Positions 1 through 8,133 of a DNA stretch of 16,051 nt are shown here, in pieces. The notes beneath the pieces are model-generated. The model ran no database searches. It saw only the letters and a program-made list of their open reading frames with translations, and had not been told where the DNA came from. Each line of letters starts with the position of its first letter. The stretch's first letter is position 1. The DNA lies in contig CAKUDJ010000002.1 of NCBI GenBank assembly GCA_934644855.1, forward strand, positions 1 to 16,051. The letters are read 5' to 3'. The DNA is from an uncultured Elusimicrobiales bacterium. Its GTDB lineage: Bacteria; Elusimicrobiota; Elusimicrobia; Elusimicrobiales; Elusimicrobiaceae. Both the position numbers and the translations under genes were made by a program.

Positions 1-645
1 CCCGTGGCCTATGAAGCCCGCCGCCCGGAGCCGGAGCCGCTCCCCGCGCCCGCAGGCCCGGCCTGGTATGTGGGGCCGTATCATTATTTGGGTCAGCTCC
101 AGCGCAGTTATTTACTGTTTGAAAACCCGGAAGGCTTGGTGCTGATAGACCAACACGCCGCACAAGAGCGCGTTTTGTTTGAAAAATATATGGACGCTTT
201 TGAAAAACGCGATATAAAAGTGCAGGAGTTAATGTTCCCGATTCAGGTGGACTTAACCCCCAGTAATGCCGAAAGCCTGATGAGTTGGGCCCCCTGGCTC
301 AAAACGGCCGGGTTTGAGCTTACCCGCTTTTCCCCGCGCACGGTACAGGTTAAAACCATGCCTTATGTGGTGCGGTTTAAGGAAGACGATATGAAGCGGT
401 TTGTGGAATCGTTAGCCGCCGTGGTGGGGGACCCGGCCAAATCTACCGAAACCCTCAAACGCAAAATGGTGGCTATGCTGGCCTGCAAAAAAGCGGTCAA
501 GGCGCATGATTCTATGACGGCGGCCGAGGCCGAAGCCCTGCTTGAAAATATGAAAAACTGCAAAGACGGTATGCACTGCCCGCACGGGCGCGCGTGTGTG
601 GCCCAACTGCACATCCGCGAGATTGGCAAGCTGTTCGGCCGTTAA
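1..645 (+). CDS. mutL: DNA mismatch repair protein MutL, C-terminal part (5' end cut by window)
   Basis: This is the C-terminal dimerisation and endonuclease domain of MutL. The reading frame is open from base 1, so the GATK ATPase domain and most of the linker lie upstream of the window. The first 20 or so residues are Pro/Glu/Ala-rich, as in the MutL linker. Seen directly: the metal-binding endonuclease motif DQHAAQERVLFE (bases 148-183), ACKKAVKA (481-504), CPHGR (577-591) and a terminal FGR. Together these are the signature of nicking MutL homologues in bacteria that lack MutH, where MutL itself incises the new strand after MutS recognises a mismatch. This assignment from motifs is solid. 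The gene is followed within 20 nt by an intrinsic terminator, so it is the last gene of its transcript. Confidence 0.95.
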   Translation, partial: PVAYEARRPEPEPLPAPAGPAWYVGPYHYLGQLQRSYLLFENPEGLVLIDQHAAQERVLFEKYMDAFEKRDIKVQELMFPIQVDLTPSNAESLMSWAPWLKTAGFELTRFSPRTVQVKTMPYVVRFKEDDMKRFVESLAAVVGDPAKSTETLKRKMVAMLACKKAVKAHDSMTAAEAEALLENMKNCKDGMHCPHGRACVAQLHIREIGKLFGR

Positions 646-658
646 AGCCTGTTTTACC

Positions 659-684
659 GCCCCGGAGCCGCCCGGGGCTTTTTT
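659..684 (+). terminator. Intrinsic terminator of mutL
   Basis: A 7-bp GC stem (659-665 with 672-678, GCCCCGG/CCGGGGC) with a 6-nt loop is followed directly by six T residues (679-684). It lies 14 nt after the mutL stop codon and separates mutL from hpt. Confidence 0.9.
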
Positions 685-713
685 AGGCGGTGCTACTTTA
701 TTTTCTGCCTAAA

Positions 714-737
714 AAAAGGTATCCTTTTATATATATT
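714..737 (+). promoter_or_regulatory. Possible hpt promoter with inverted repeat
   Basis: An AT-rich stretch between the mutL terminator and hpt holds a dyad AAAAGG-TAT-CCTTTT (714-728) and a -10-like TATATT (732-737). No good -35 element is visible at 16-18 nt (TGCCTA at 706-711). A promoter is expected here because the strong mutL terminator lies just upstream and hpt starts a long gene run. The exact boxes are a guess. Confidence 0.35.
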
Positions 738-752
738 CCTATTGGAGGGACT

Positions 753-1286
753 ATGTCTGATATTCCGGTTTTGGAACGTGTTTTATTTTCGCAGGAACAA
801 TTAACTAAAAGAGCAGAAGAATTAGGCCGTCAAATCTCGGCCGATTACCGCGGCAAACAACCGTTGTTTGTGGGCATTTTGCGCGGGTGTATTCTGTTTT
901 ATTCCGATTTAATGAAAAACATTAGTGTAGATTGCAATATGGATTTTATGTGCCTGTCTTCTTATGCGGGCGGCACCGCCACTACCGGCCAGGTGCGCAC
1001 CATGTTGGATTTGCGCGAAAGCATTAAAGGCCGCCATGTGGTAATTGTGGAAGACATTGTGGATACGGGCCTGACGTTGGATTATTTGTTGGGCAACTTG
1101 AGAAACCGCGGCGCGGCCAGTATAGAAATTTGCTGCTTACTGGATAAGCCTTGCAACCGCAGAGCGGAAGTACACCCCAAATATGTGGGTTTCACCGTCG
1201 GTGATGAATTTGTTATCGGCTACGGGTTGGATTATAACGAACTGTACCGCAACTTGCCGTATATCGGAGTATTTAAGAAACAATGA
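753..1286 (+). CDS. hpt: Hypoxanthine(-guanine) phosphoribosyltransferase
   Basis: Purine-salvage enzyme that joins hypoxanthine or guanine to PRPP, giving IMP or GMP, in the cytoplasm. The 177-aa product has the usual length. Seen directly: an LRG loop (43-45), the PRPP-binding motif VVIVEDIVDTGLT (96-108, with E100, D101 and D104) and FVIGYGLDYNE near the C-terminus (153-163), which in the family carries the metal-binding aspartate. The start is the ATG at 753, behind GGAGGG (744-749). An in-frame GTG at 690 has no ribosome-binding site and would add a 21-residue tail not typical of the family. The stop overlaps the ftsH start (ATGA), implying translational coupling. The hpt-ftsH pair is a known conserved neighbourhood, best known in Firmicutes. 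Confidence 0.95.
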   Translation: MSDIPVLERVLFSQEQLTKRAEELGRQISADYRGKQPLFVGILRGCILFYSDLMKNISVDCNMDFMCLSSYAGGTATTGQVRTMLDLRESIKGRHVVIVEDIVDTGLTLDYLLGNLRNRGAASIEICCLLDKPCNRRAEVHPKYVGFTVGDEFVIGYGLDYNELYRNLPYIGVFKKQ

Positions 1287-3232
1287 AGAATAAAAACGTG
1301 AGCAACCGCAGGATAGTGTCCGTCGGCCAAATTTTGGTATGGGTAGTTATTTTTGCCGCGGCGGTTTTCTTTTTTAATAACCCGGGTTCCAAGCCGGTGG
1401 TGTTGGATTATTCCGACTTTAAGCAAAAAGTGTCCGTGGGCGAAGTGTCCGATTTGACCGTCGCCCCCGGCGTGATTAGCGGGTTATATAAAAACGATAA
1501 AGGCGAATTTGCCAAATTCAAAACCGTACGCATGGAAGACCCTAAACTGGTGGAAGAACTTTCCGCCGGGAAAATAAAATTTAAGGCGGAGCAGGACAAC
1601 AGTTGGATAGGGAACATCCTGTTTAATCTCATGTGGATTGTGTTGCTCATCGGTTTTTGGTGGTTTGTTTTTATCCGCCCGCAACGCAGCGACGGCAAAA
1701 GCGCCATGAACTTCGCGCGCAGTAAAGCCAAAATGCAGGACCCGTCCAAGCAAACCGTCACGTTTAAGGATGTGGCCGGGTGCGAAGAAGCCAAAGAAGA
1801 ATTGGAAGACGTTATCAAGTTCTTAAAAAACCCTAAAAAATTCCAAAAATTAGGCGGCAAATTGCCCAAAGGCGTGCTTTTATACGGTGCGCCGGGTACG
1901 GGTAAAACCCTGTTGGCTAAAGCCGTGGCGGGGGAAGCGGGCGTGGCGTTCTTTTCCGCCTCTGCCTCTGAATTTGTGGAAATGTTTGTCGGCGTCGGCG
2001 CGGCGCGCGTGCGCGATTTGTTTGACCAGGCCAAAAAGAACTCCCCGGCTATTATTTTTATTGACGAATTGGACGCCGTGGGCCGCCGCCGCTTTGCAGG
2101 TATTGGCGGGGGGCACGACGAACGCGAACAAACCCTCAACCAACTGTTAATTGAACTGGACGGTTTTGAAAGCAAACAAGGCATTATTTTAATGGCTTCC
2201 ACCAACCGCCCAGACGTGTTGGACCCGGCGTTAATCCGCCCCGGCCGTTTTGACCGCCACATTTCCGTACCCGCGCCGGACTTAAAAGGGCGCGAAGAAA
2301 TTTTGGCCGTTCACGCCAAAAAAGTAAAATTGGCGCCGGACGTGGATTTGAAAACGGTAGCCAAAGGCACCCCCGGTTTTGTAGGGGCCGATTTGGCTAA
2401 CGTCATTAACGAGGCCGCCATTTTGGCCGCCCGCGCCGATAAAGACAGCGTGGCCCCGGCCGATTTGGACGAAGCTGTGGAGCGCGTGATTGCGGGGCCG
2501 CAAAAAAAGAGCCGCATTATATCCCCAAAAGAACAGCACATTATTGCCGCGCACGAATGCGGGCATACCATTGTGGCGCGCTTAACCAACCATTCCGACC
2601 CGGTGCATAAAGTGACCATTATTCCCCGCGGGCAGGCTTTGGGCTACACGCTGCAGCTGCCGTTGGAAGATAAATTTTTAACCAGCAAATCCGAAATTTT
2701 GGATAAGATTTGCATTTTACTGGCCGGGCGCGCCGCGGAACAAATTGTATTTGGGGAAATTACTTCCGGCGCCAGCGACGACCTGAACAAAGCCACCGCC
2801 TATGCGCGCAAAATGGTGGTGGAACTGGGCATGAGTGAAAAAATCGGGCCGATTGCCTTGCCGAACGGAGAGGAAGGAGAAGTCTTCCTGGGGCGTGACT
2901 TATCCCGCCATAAAACGTATTCCGAGGAACTGGCGCGCAGCATTGATGCGGAAATTGTGGATTTAATGAAATCTTCTTACGAACGGGCGCAGGAAATTAT
3001 TTTAACCAACCGCGCCGCGTTTGATGTGTTGGTAAAAACCCTGCTTGAAAAAGAAGTGGTGGAAGCCGACGAAATTGATGTGATTTTGGGCTTGAAACCC
3101 GCCGCGCAGGAAACTCCCGCCCCCACGGGCGCGGATAGCGCGCCCAAGCCCGCGCAGGACGCCGCGCAAGAACAACAACCGAAGGCGCCGAAAGCCGAAC
3201 GGCCGGAGGCTAAACAGGCGGAATTGTTCTAG
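1283..3232 (+). CDS. ftsH: ATP-dependent zinc metalloprotease FtsH
   Basis: Membrane-anchored AAA+ protease that extracts and degrades membrane proteins and regulators. The 649-aa length is typical. Order of parts: first membrane helix at about 15-32; a short periplasmic domain at about 33-108; second helix at about 111-131; AAA domain with Walker A GAPGTGKT (202-209), pore-loop FVG (235-237), Walker B IIFIDE (257-262) and arginine-finger region RPGRFDR (319-325); metalloprotease domain with zinc motif HECGH (424-428) and the probable third ligand D500 in SGASDD. From about 606 the tail is Pro/Ala/Gln/Lys-rich low complexity. The zinc motif has Cys where most FtsH proteins have Ala (HEAGH), but both histidines and the catalytic Glu are kept. 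The start overlaps the hpt stop by 4 nt. Confidence 0.98.
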   Translation: MKNKNVSNRRIVSVGQILVWVVIFAAAVFFFNNPGSKPVVLDYSDFKQKVSVGEVSDLTVAPGVISGLYKNDKGEFAKFKTVRMEDPKLVEELSAGKIKFKAEQDNSWIGNILFNLMWIVLLIGFWWFVFIRPQRSDGKSAMNFARSKAKMQDPSKQTVTFKDVAGCEEAKEELEDVIKFLKNPKKFQKLGGKLPKGVLLYGAPGTGKTLLAKAVAGEAGVAFFSASASEFVEMFVGVGAARVRDLFDQAKKNSPAIIFIDELDAVGRRRFAGIGGGHDEREQTLNQLLIELDGFESKQGIILMASTNRPDVLDPALIRPGRFDRHISVPAPDLKGREEILAVHAKKVKLAPDVDLKTVAKGTPGFVGADLANVINEAAILAARADKDSVAPADLDEAVERVIAGPQKKSRIISPKEQHIIAAHECGHTIVARLTNHSDPVHKVTIIPRGQALGYTLQLPLEDKFLTSKSEILDKICILLAGRAAEQIVFGEITSGASDDLNKATAYARKMVVELGMSEKIGPIALPNGEEGEVFLGRDLSRHKTYSEELARSIDAEIVDLMKSSYERAQEIILTNRAAFDVLVKTLLEKEVVEADEIDVILGLKPAAQETPAPTGADSAPKPAQDAAQEQQPKAPKAERPEAKQAELF

Positions 3233-3285
3233 CAACAGCCACCTGCGCAAGCGGGGCAAGTACGCAGCGGACGCCGTTGTTTTCG

Positions 3286-3299
3286 CCTCCGCGCGGAGG
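3286..3299 (+). promoter_or_regulatory. Perfect 14-bp palindrome covering the glmM ribosome-binding site
   Basis: CCTCCGCGCGGAGG is its own reverse complement. As RNA it can form CCUCC/GGAGG with a GCGC loop, pairing the Shine-Dalgarno core of glmM (GGAGGA, 3295-3300, 10 nt before the ATG). The palindrome and its position are seen directly. A regulatory role, such as control of translation initiation, is inference. No T-run follows, so it is not an intrinsic terminator. Confidence 0.5.
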
Positions 3300-3310
3300 A
3301 CTTATATTCT

Positions 3311-4663
3311 ATGGGAAAATACTTCGGAACAGACGGAATACGCGCCGTTGCGGGCACGTTTCCGTTAACGGACGAGTTTATTGAAAAATTGGGTTGGTGT
3401 GCCTTGGACGAGCTTAAAAAAAGCGCCCAGGCCCACGGACTTAAAAACCAAGTAATTATCGCGCAGGATTCGCGCGCTTCGGGCCCGGCCATTTTGGCGG
3501 CCTTGCAAAAAGGGATTCGCGCCGCGGGCGTAAATGTGGTTAGTATCGGGGTGGCCCCCACTCCGGCCGTAGCCAACATTGTGCGCCAAACGGGCAGTTT
3601 GTGCGGCATTGTTATTTCCGCCAGCCATAATCCGGCGGAATTTAACGGCATTAAATTCTTTACCAATCACGGCTCCAAACTGCCGGAAACTATGGAAGCC
3701 GCCATTGAAGCCCGCATAGACGGCTGCTCAGCCGTTCCTTCCCCCCGGGCGGAGTATTGCGAAGATTTATCGCTGGTGGAACTCTATAAAAATTTCTTAA
3801 AATCCACGGTGGATGCCGCGCTCCTCAAAGGCACCAAAATTGTGCTGGACTGCGCCAACGGGGCCAGTTCCCAAATTGCGGTAGACGTTTTCAGCGCGCT
3901 AGGGATGGAATTGACCGTCACCGGGGCTAAGCCGGACGGCACCAACATCAACCGGGGCGTAGGGGCCTTACATACCCAATTTATGCAGGATTTAACCAAG
4001 CGCGAAGGTGCTTTTGCCGGCTTCAGCTTTGACGGAGATGCCGACCGCGTGATTGCCTCCGACGAACAAGGCCGCCAATTAGACGGCGATAACATTATTG
4101 CCTCTTCCGCCCTGTGCCTGAAACAAGAAGGCCGCCTGCACGCCAATAAAGCCGTACTAACCATTATGGCCAATTTGGGCTGCATTAATTACCTCAAAGA
4201 ACACGGTGTGGATGTGGTGCTGACCCAGGTGGGGGACAAATATGTGTCCGAAGCCATGGAAAAAGAGAACCTGTCTATCGGCGGGGAAACTTCCGGCCAT
4301 ATTATTTTTAGGGAGTTTTCCAACACGGGGGACGGGTTGCTGTCCGCCTTGCAATTTTTACAATGTGTTAAAAAATCGGACAAGCCGATGAGTTGGTTTT
4401 TAGACCAATGGAAAAAATACCCCAGTTTGCTGCGTGCTGTTCAGGTAAGCAGCAAGCCGGCGTTGGACACGCTGGACGGCTTTTTGCCCGGCGTGGCCGA
4501 GTTGGAAAAACAAATGAACGGCCGCGGCCGTGTGATTGTGCGTTATAGCGGTACGGAGCCTAAATTGCGCATTTTGGTAGAAGGGGAAGATGCCGCGTTA
4601 GTCAGCCATATTGCAGGCGAAGTGGAAAAACTCTACCGCGCTAAAACGGAGGTGTTGGCATGA
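3311..4663 (+). CDS. glmM: Phosphoglucosamine mutase
   Basis: Converts glucosamine-6-phosphate to glucosamine-1-phosphate, the second step toward UDP-GlcNAc for peptidoglycan and LPS. At 450 aa it has the family length. Seen directly: N-terminal FGTDGIR (5-11); the phosphoserine site SASHNP (103-108, catalytic Ser105); metal loop DGDADR (241-246); sugar-recognition loop GGETSGH (324-330); and C-terminal phosphate-binding RYSGTEPKLRI (411-421). The set and length fit GlmM better than phosphomannomutase/phosphoglucomutase, and the nearby glmS supports this. The start is the ATG after GGAGGA (3295-3300), which lies in a perfect palindrome. The 78-nt gap to ftsH has no terminator, so read-through from ftsH is likely. 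The stop overlaps pdxJ by 4 nt. Confidence 0.96.
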   Translation: MGKYFGTDGIRAVAGTFPLTDEFIEKLGWCALDELKKSAQAHGLKNQVIIAQDSRASGPAILAALQKGIRAAGVNVVSIGVAPTPAVANIVRQTGSLCGIVISASHNPAEFNGIKFFTNHGSKLPETMEAAIEARIDGCSAVPSPRAEYCEDLSLVELYKNFLKSTVDAALLKGTKIVLDCANGASSQIAVDVFSALGMELTVTGAKPDGTNINRGVGALHTQFMQDLTKREGAFAGFSFDGDADRVIASDEQGRQLDGDNIIASSALCLKQEGRLHANKAVLTIMANLGCINYLKEHGVDVVLTQVGDKYVSEAMEKENLSIGGETSGHIIFREFSNTGDGLLSALQFLQCVKKSDKPMSWFLDQWKKYPSLLRAVQVSSKPALDTLDGFLPGVAELEKQMNGRGRVIVRYSGTEPKLRILVEGEDAALVSHIAGEVEKLYRAKTEVLA

Positions 4664-5376
4664 GTTTGGCTTTAGGGGTAAATATAGACCATATTGCAAC
4701 GCTGCGCCAGGCGCGCCGGGCCTCCTTCCCGGACCCGCTAGCGTTTGCCACGTTGGCGCTTGCGTGCGGGGCGGATTACATTGTGGCGCACCTGCGCCGG
4801 GACCGCCGCCATATTCAAGAAGAAGACTTGAAGCGGCTATGTAAAAATTTTCGTAATAAAATTCACTTGGAATGTTCTTACACGCCCGAAATGCAAAAAG
4901 CGGCCTTAGCTTTGCGGCCGTATTCCGTATGTATTGTGCCGGAACTGCCGGGCGAAGTGACCACCACCGGCGGGTTGAAGTTTACGCCTGCCGTGCAAAA
5001 GCGCGTGGGAGCAATGACCGCCGCCCTGCAAAAAAAGGGCATTAAAGTCAGTTTGTTTGTAAGCCCGGCGGCGGAGGACATCCGCACGGCGGCTAAACTG
5101 GGGGCGGATATTGTGGAACTCTGCACGCGCGATTACAGCGAAGCCACCACCCAAAAACAAGTGCAAAAACTCTTGCAGGATTTAGCCCTTTCCACTTTAC
5201 TGGCTAAAGAATTAGGGCTTGAAGTTCACGCCGGGCACGGGTTGGATTATGCCAATGTGTTGGCGGTGGCGGATATTGGCGGCATGGCCTGTATGAACAT
5301 TGGTTTTGCCATTATTTCCCGCGCGTTGGAAGTGGGTTTACCTTCTGCCGTGGCAGAGATGAAAGAACTGCTTTAA
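4660..5376 (+). CDS. pdxJ: Pyridoxine 5'-phosphate synthase
   Basis: Last step of DXP-dependent vitamin B6 synthesis: condenses 1-deoxy-D-xylulose 5-phosphate with 3-amino-2-oxopropyl phosphate to pyridoxine 5'-phosphate. TIM barrel of 238 aa. Seen directly: LGVNIDHIATLRQAR (5-19), HLRRDRRHI (44-52), LEC (70-72), EVTTTGG (99-105), HAGHGL (190-195) and NIGFAII (213-219). By alignment from memory with the E. coli enzyme, the catalytic residues His44, Glu71 and His193 and the supporting Glu153 are kept. Two conserved positions differ: HLRED is HLRRD, and NIGHA is NIGFA (Phe216 in place of a phosphate-site His). I still read it as functional PdxJ. It sits between glmM and glmS, with an ATGA overlap with glmM. 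Confidence 0.95.
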   Translation: MSLALGVNIDHIATLRQARRASFPDPLAFATLALACGADYIVAHLRRDRRHIQEEDLKRLCKNFRNKIHLECSYTPEMQKAALALRPYSVCIVPELPGEVTTTGGLKFTPAVQKRVGAMTAALQKKGIKVSLFVSPAAEDIRTAAKLGADIVELCTRDYSEATTQKQVQKLLQDLALSTLLAKELGLEVHAGHGLDYANVLAVADIGGMACMNIGFAIISRALEVGLPSAVAEMKELL

Positions 5377-5396
5377 GCAGTACCAAGAGGATTTTT

Positions 5397-7238
5397 ATGT
5401 GTGGAATTATCGGCTACGTTGGCAAAAAAAACAGCGTGCCTTATATTATTGACGGATTAAAAAAACTGGAATACCGCGGGTATGATTCCGCCGGTATTTC
5501 CATTTTGCAAGACGGCCATTTAATTACCGTGCGCGCCGTGGGCAAAGTGGCGGAACTGGAAAAAGCCACCTTATTGGCTAACCCCCAAGGCCAAAGCGGT
5601 ATCGGCCACACCCGTTGGGCCACGCACGGCAAACCGTGTGAAGAAAACTCCCACCCGCACCGGGATTGTTCCGGCGATTTGGTGGTGGTGCACAACGGGA
5701 TTATTGAAAACTTTTTAACCTTGCGTGAAAAACTTTCCGCGCTCGGGCACCAGTTCAAAAGTGAAACCGATACGGAAGTAATTGCCCACCTGATAGAAGA
5801 AAACCTAAAAACCGCCGCCGGGAAAACCAACCAGGAACGCCTTTTTAATGCCGTGCGTAAAACCAACGGGGAAATTTCCGGCGCGTATGCGTATGGGGTG
5901 TTGTGGGCCCAAACGCCCGATTTTCTAATCGGCGTGAAAAACCAAAGCCCGATGGTGGTAGGTTTAGGTAAAAATGAAAACTTTTTAGCTTCTGATGTGC
6001 CCGCTTTTCTAAAGCATACCAACAAAGTTTTGTTTTTGGAAGACGGCGAAATGGTGACGTTGACCGCCAAAGGGGTCACGCTGTTCGGTAAAGACGGGCA
6101 GGAAAAACCGTTCAAACCTACCAAAATAACGTGGGACCAAAAAACGGCCGAAAAGGGTGGTTATGAGCATTTTATGCTCAAAGAAATTTATGACCAACCC
6201 CAAGCCATAGAGGATACCCTGCGCACCGCCCATACGGATTTCGGCAAACTGCTGGGGCTTAAAACAGATGACCTGCGCGCTTTGCAAAATGTGCATATTA
6301 TTGCGTGCGGTACGGCCTATCATGCCGGGCTGGTGGCTAAATATTATATAGAAAATTTTGCCGGGATTCCCGTGACGGTGGATTTGGCCAGCGAATACAA
6401 ATACCGCACCGTGCCCCGTACCCCGCATACGCTTGCCGTGGCGGTCAGCCAATCCGGCGAAACGGCCGATACAATTGGCGCCGTGCGCAAAGCGCAGGAA
6501 CTCGGGTTCAAAACATTGGCTATTTGCAATGTGTTGGGTTCCTCCCTGACTCGCGTGTGCGACGGTACTTTTTATACGCATTGCGGGCCGGAAATCAGCG
6601 TGGCTTCCACCAAAGCGTTTACCAGCCAACTTACTTCGCTATATGTGTTGGCGCTCTGTTTGGGCAAAGCCAACGGCAACATCAGCACCGCGGTTTTTAA
6701 TAAACTGTATAAAGAGTTATTAACGCTTTCCAAATATATGGCGGAAACGGTTAAAATTGAATACAATGTGCGCCATATCACCAAAAAAGTTTACCGGGCT
6801 CCGCACTTTTTATTTTTGGGGCGGAATGTAAACTTCCCGATAGCGTTGGAAGGCGCCTTGAAATTAAAAGAGGTTTCCTACCGCAGCGCGGAAGGTTTTG
6901 CCGCGGGGGAAATTAAACACGGGCCGATTTCCATTATAGAAAAAGGGACCCCCACCATTGTACTGATGCCGCCGGATGAGCTGTTTGAAAAAATGCTTTC
7001 CGCCTGCCAGGAATGCCGGGCCCGGGGCGCGTTTGTAATTGCCGTCACTACCAAAGACGGCGCACAAAAAGCCAAAGAGTGTATAGATAAGGCTATTGTC
7101 GTTCCGTATGCGGGGGAATTTTTACAACCCGTTCTAAATGTGGTAGCGTTGCAATTTTTTGCATATTGGACGGCTAAACGCTTGGGGCGCGATATTGACC
7201 AACCCCGCAATTTAGCTAAAAGCGTGACGGTGGAATAA
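5397..7238 (+). CDS. glmS: Glutamine-fructose-6-phosphate aminotransferase (isomerising)
   Basis: Makes glucosamine-6-phosphate from fructose-6-phosphate and glutamine, the entry point of the amino-sugar pathway that GlmM continues. The 613-aa length is typical. Seen directly: Cys2 right after the start Met (MCGIIGYVG), the Ntn nucleophile of the glutaminase domain; HTRWATHG (71-78) and HNGIIEN (99-105) of the glutamine site; then two SIS sugar-isomerase domains, including CGTAYHAGL, SQSGETADT and GRNVNFPIALEGALKLKEVSY; and the C-terminal tail DQPRNLAKSVTVE with Lys608, expected to bind the sugar. AAGAGG lies 7 nt before the ATG. Only 20 nt separate it from pdxJ, which leaves no room for a glmS ribozyme-riboswitch. 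The stop shares an A with the next start (TAATG). Confidence 0.98.
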   Translation: MCGIIGYVGKKNSVPYIIDGLKKLEYRGYDSAGISILQDGHLITVRAVGKVAELEKATLLANPQGQSGIGHTRWATHGKPCEENSHPHRDCSGDLVVVHNGIIENFLTLREKLSALGHQFKSETDTEVIAHLIEENLKTAAGKTNQERLFNAVRKTNGEISGAYAYGVLWAQTPDFLIGVKNQSPMVVGLGKNENFLASDVPAFLKHTNKVLFLEDGEMVTLTAKGVTLFGKDGQEKPFKPTKITWDQKTAEKGGYEHFMLKEIYDQPQAIEDTLRTAHTDFGKLLGLKTDDLRALQNVHIIACGTAYHAGLVAKYYIENFAGIPVTVDLASEYKYRTVPRTPHTLAVAVSQSGETADTIGAVRKAQELGFKTLAICNVLGSSLTRVCDGTFYTHCGPEISVASTKAFTSQLTSLYVLALCLGKANGNISTAVFNKLYKELLTLSKYMAETVKIEYNVRHITKKVYRAPHFLFLGRNVNFPIALEGALKLKEVSYRSAEGFAAGEIKHGPISIIEKGTPTIVLMPPDELFEKMLSACQECRARGAFVIAVTTKDGAQKAKECIDKAIVVPYAGEFLQPVLNVVALQFFAYWTAKRLGRDIDQPRNLAKSVTVE

Positions 7239-8125
7239 TGAAAAAAATAACCCGCAAAGAGGTCAAAAAAGCCTTTCCTGTCCGCCCGGCGGGAGCCAAC
7301 AAAGGCTCGTTCGGGCGGGTGTTGGTGGTGGCCGGGTCTTCTTATATGACGGGGGCTGCCGTTTTATGTGCTAAAAGCGCGTTGAAGGCCGGGGCCGGGC
7401 TTGTCACGTTGGCGTTGCCGGAAAGCCGCCAACAAATAGCCGCTGCCGCTGTGCCGGAAATGATTACCGTGCCTTTGCCGGAAACGGAAGGCTTAATCAA
7501 TTTACACGCCTTGCCGGTATTGGATTATTATATTAAAACCGCCAAACCTTCTCTGGCAGTCATCGGCCCGGGGTTGGGGGCGTCTTCCGCGGCGGTACCT
7601 TTTATGAAACAATGCGGCTTGCCGTTGGTGGCGGATGCGGATGCGCTCAACCGTCTGGCGGCCAGCGGGTTGGAAGCTGTTTTCCCGCGCCGGGAGCCGG
7701 GCATTCTAACCCCGCACCCCGGGGAAATGGGCCGCTTGCTCCAAGAGCCCGTTGCCCGCAATGAACAGGCCCGGCTGCACCAGGTGCAAACCTTGTTTGG
7801 GCGCACCGGGGCCGTCAGCCTGATAAAAGGGCATGGTACATTGGTATACGCCGGAGAAGAAACCTGGCAAAATACTACCGGCGGAGCGGCATTGGCCAAA
7901 GCAGGCTCCGGCGACGTGCTGTGTGGGCTGATTGCCGGGCTTTGGGCGCAACTGGGCATGGCCAACGGGTTTGATACGCAAAGCGCTTTTCAGGCGGCCT
8001 TGTGCGGGGTTTATTTGCACGGCCTGTGCGGGGATTTAGCCGCTAAAGAATTGACGGATACTTGTGTGTTGGCCGGGGAATTACTTAATTTTCTTCCGGC
8101 GGCCATTAAAAAAACAATTAAATAG
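7238..8125 (+). CDS. nnrD: ADP/ATP-dependent NAD(P)H-hydrate dehydratase (stand-alone YjeF C-terminal domain)
   Basis: Metabolite-repair enzyme of the ribokinase-like fold that dehydrates damaged (hydrated) NADH and NADPH back to the active coenzyme using ADP or ATP. The 295 aa form only the dehydratase domain. Seen directly: KGSFGRVLVVAGS (22-34), GPGLG (110-114), VADADALN (131-138), LTPHPGEM (157-164), KGHGT (197-201) and NTTGG...AGSGDVL (212-228), whose Asp226 is the expected catalytic base. No YjeF N-terminal epimerase (NnrE) is fused, so a separate epimerase should be encoded elsewhere if the pathway is complete. The start codon overlaps the glmS stop by one base, so it is probably translated by ribosomes finishing glmS. 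Confidence 0.93.
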   Translation: MKKITRKEVKKAFPVRPAGANKGSFGRVLVVAGSSYMTGAAVLCAKSALKAGAGLVTLALPESRQQIAAAAVPEMITVPLPETEGLINLHALPVLDYYIKTAKPSLAVIGPGLGASSAAVPFMKQCGLPLVADADALNRLAASGLEAVFPRREPGILTPHPGEMGRLLQEPVARNEQARLHQVQTLFGRTGAVSLIKGHGTLVYAGEETWQNTTGGAALAKAGSGDVLCGLIAGLWAQLGMANGFDTQSAFQAALCGVYLHGLCGDLAAKELTDTCVLAGELLNFLPAAIKKTIK

Positions 8126-8133
8126 GACTTTTT

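Noticed and set aside
690..752. Upstream GTG start adding 21 residues to Hpt
   Set aside because: It lies right behind the mutL terminator with no ribosome-binding site, and the extension is not found in the family. The ATG at 753 has GGAGGG before it.
1408..2262. Long open frame on the minus strand opposite ftsH, about 284 codons
   Set aside because: It is fully antisense to a clear FtsH. Its translation is Ser/Asn/Pro-rich with no recognisable motif and no ribosome-binding site, as expected for a shadow of the codon pattern on the other strand.
3106..3229. Low-complexity Pro/Ala/Gln/Lys end of ftsH as a frameshift or fusion artefact
   Set aside because: Variable charged or Pro-rich C-terminal tails are normal in FtsH, and codon use there matches the rest of the gene.
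5377..5396. glmS ribozyme/riboswitch
   Set aside because: Only 20 nt separate pdxJ and glmS, too short for the ribozyme, and this element is mainly known from Gram-positive bacteria.
5441..6629. Long antisense open frames opposite glmS
   Set aside because: The GlmS frame has all family motifs throughout. The antisense translations show no domain and are typical shadows.
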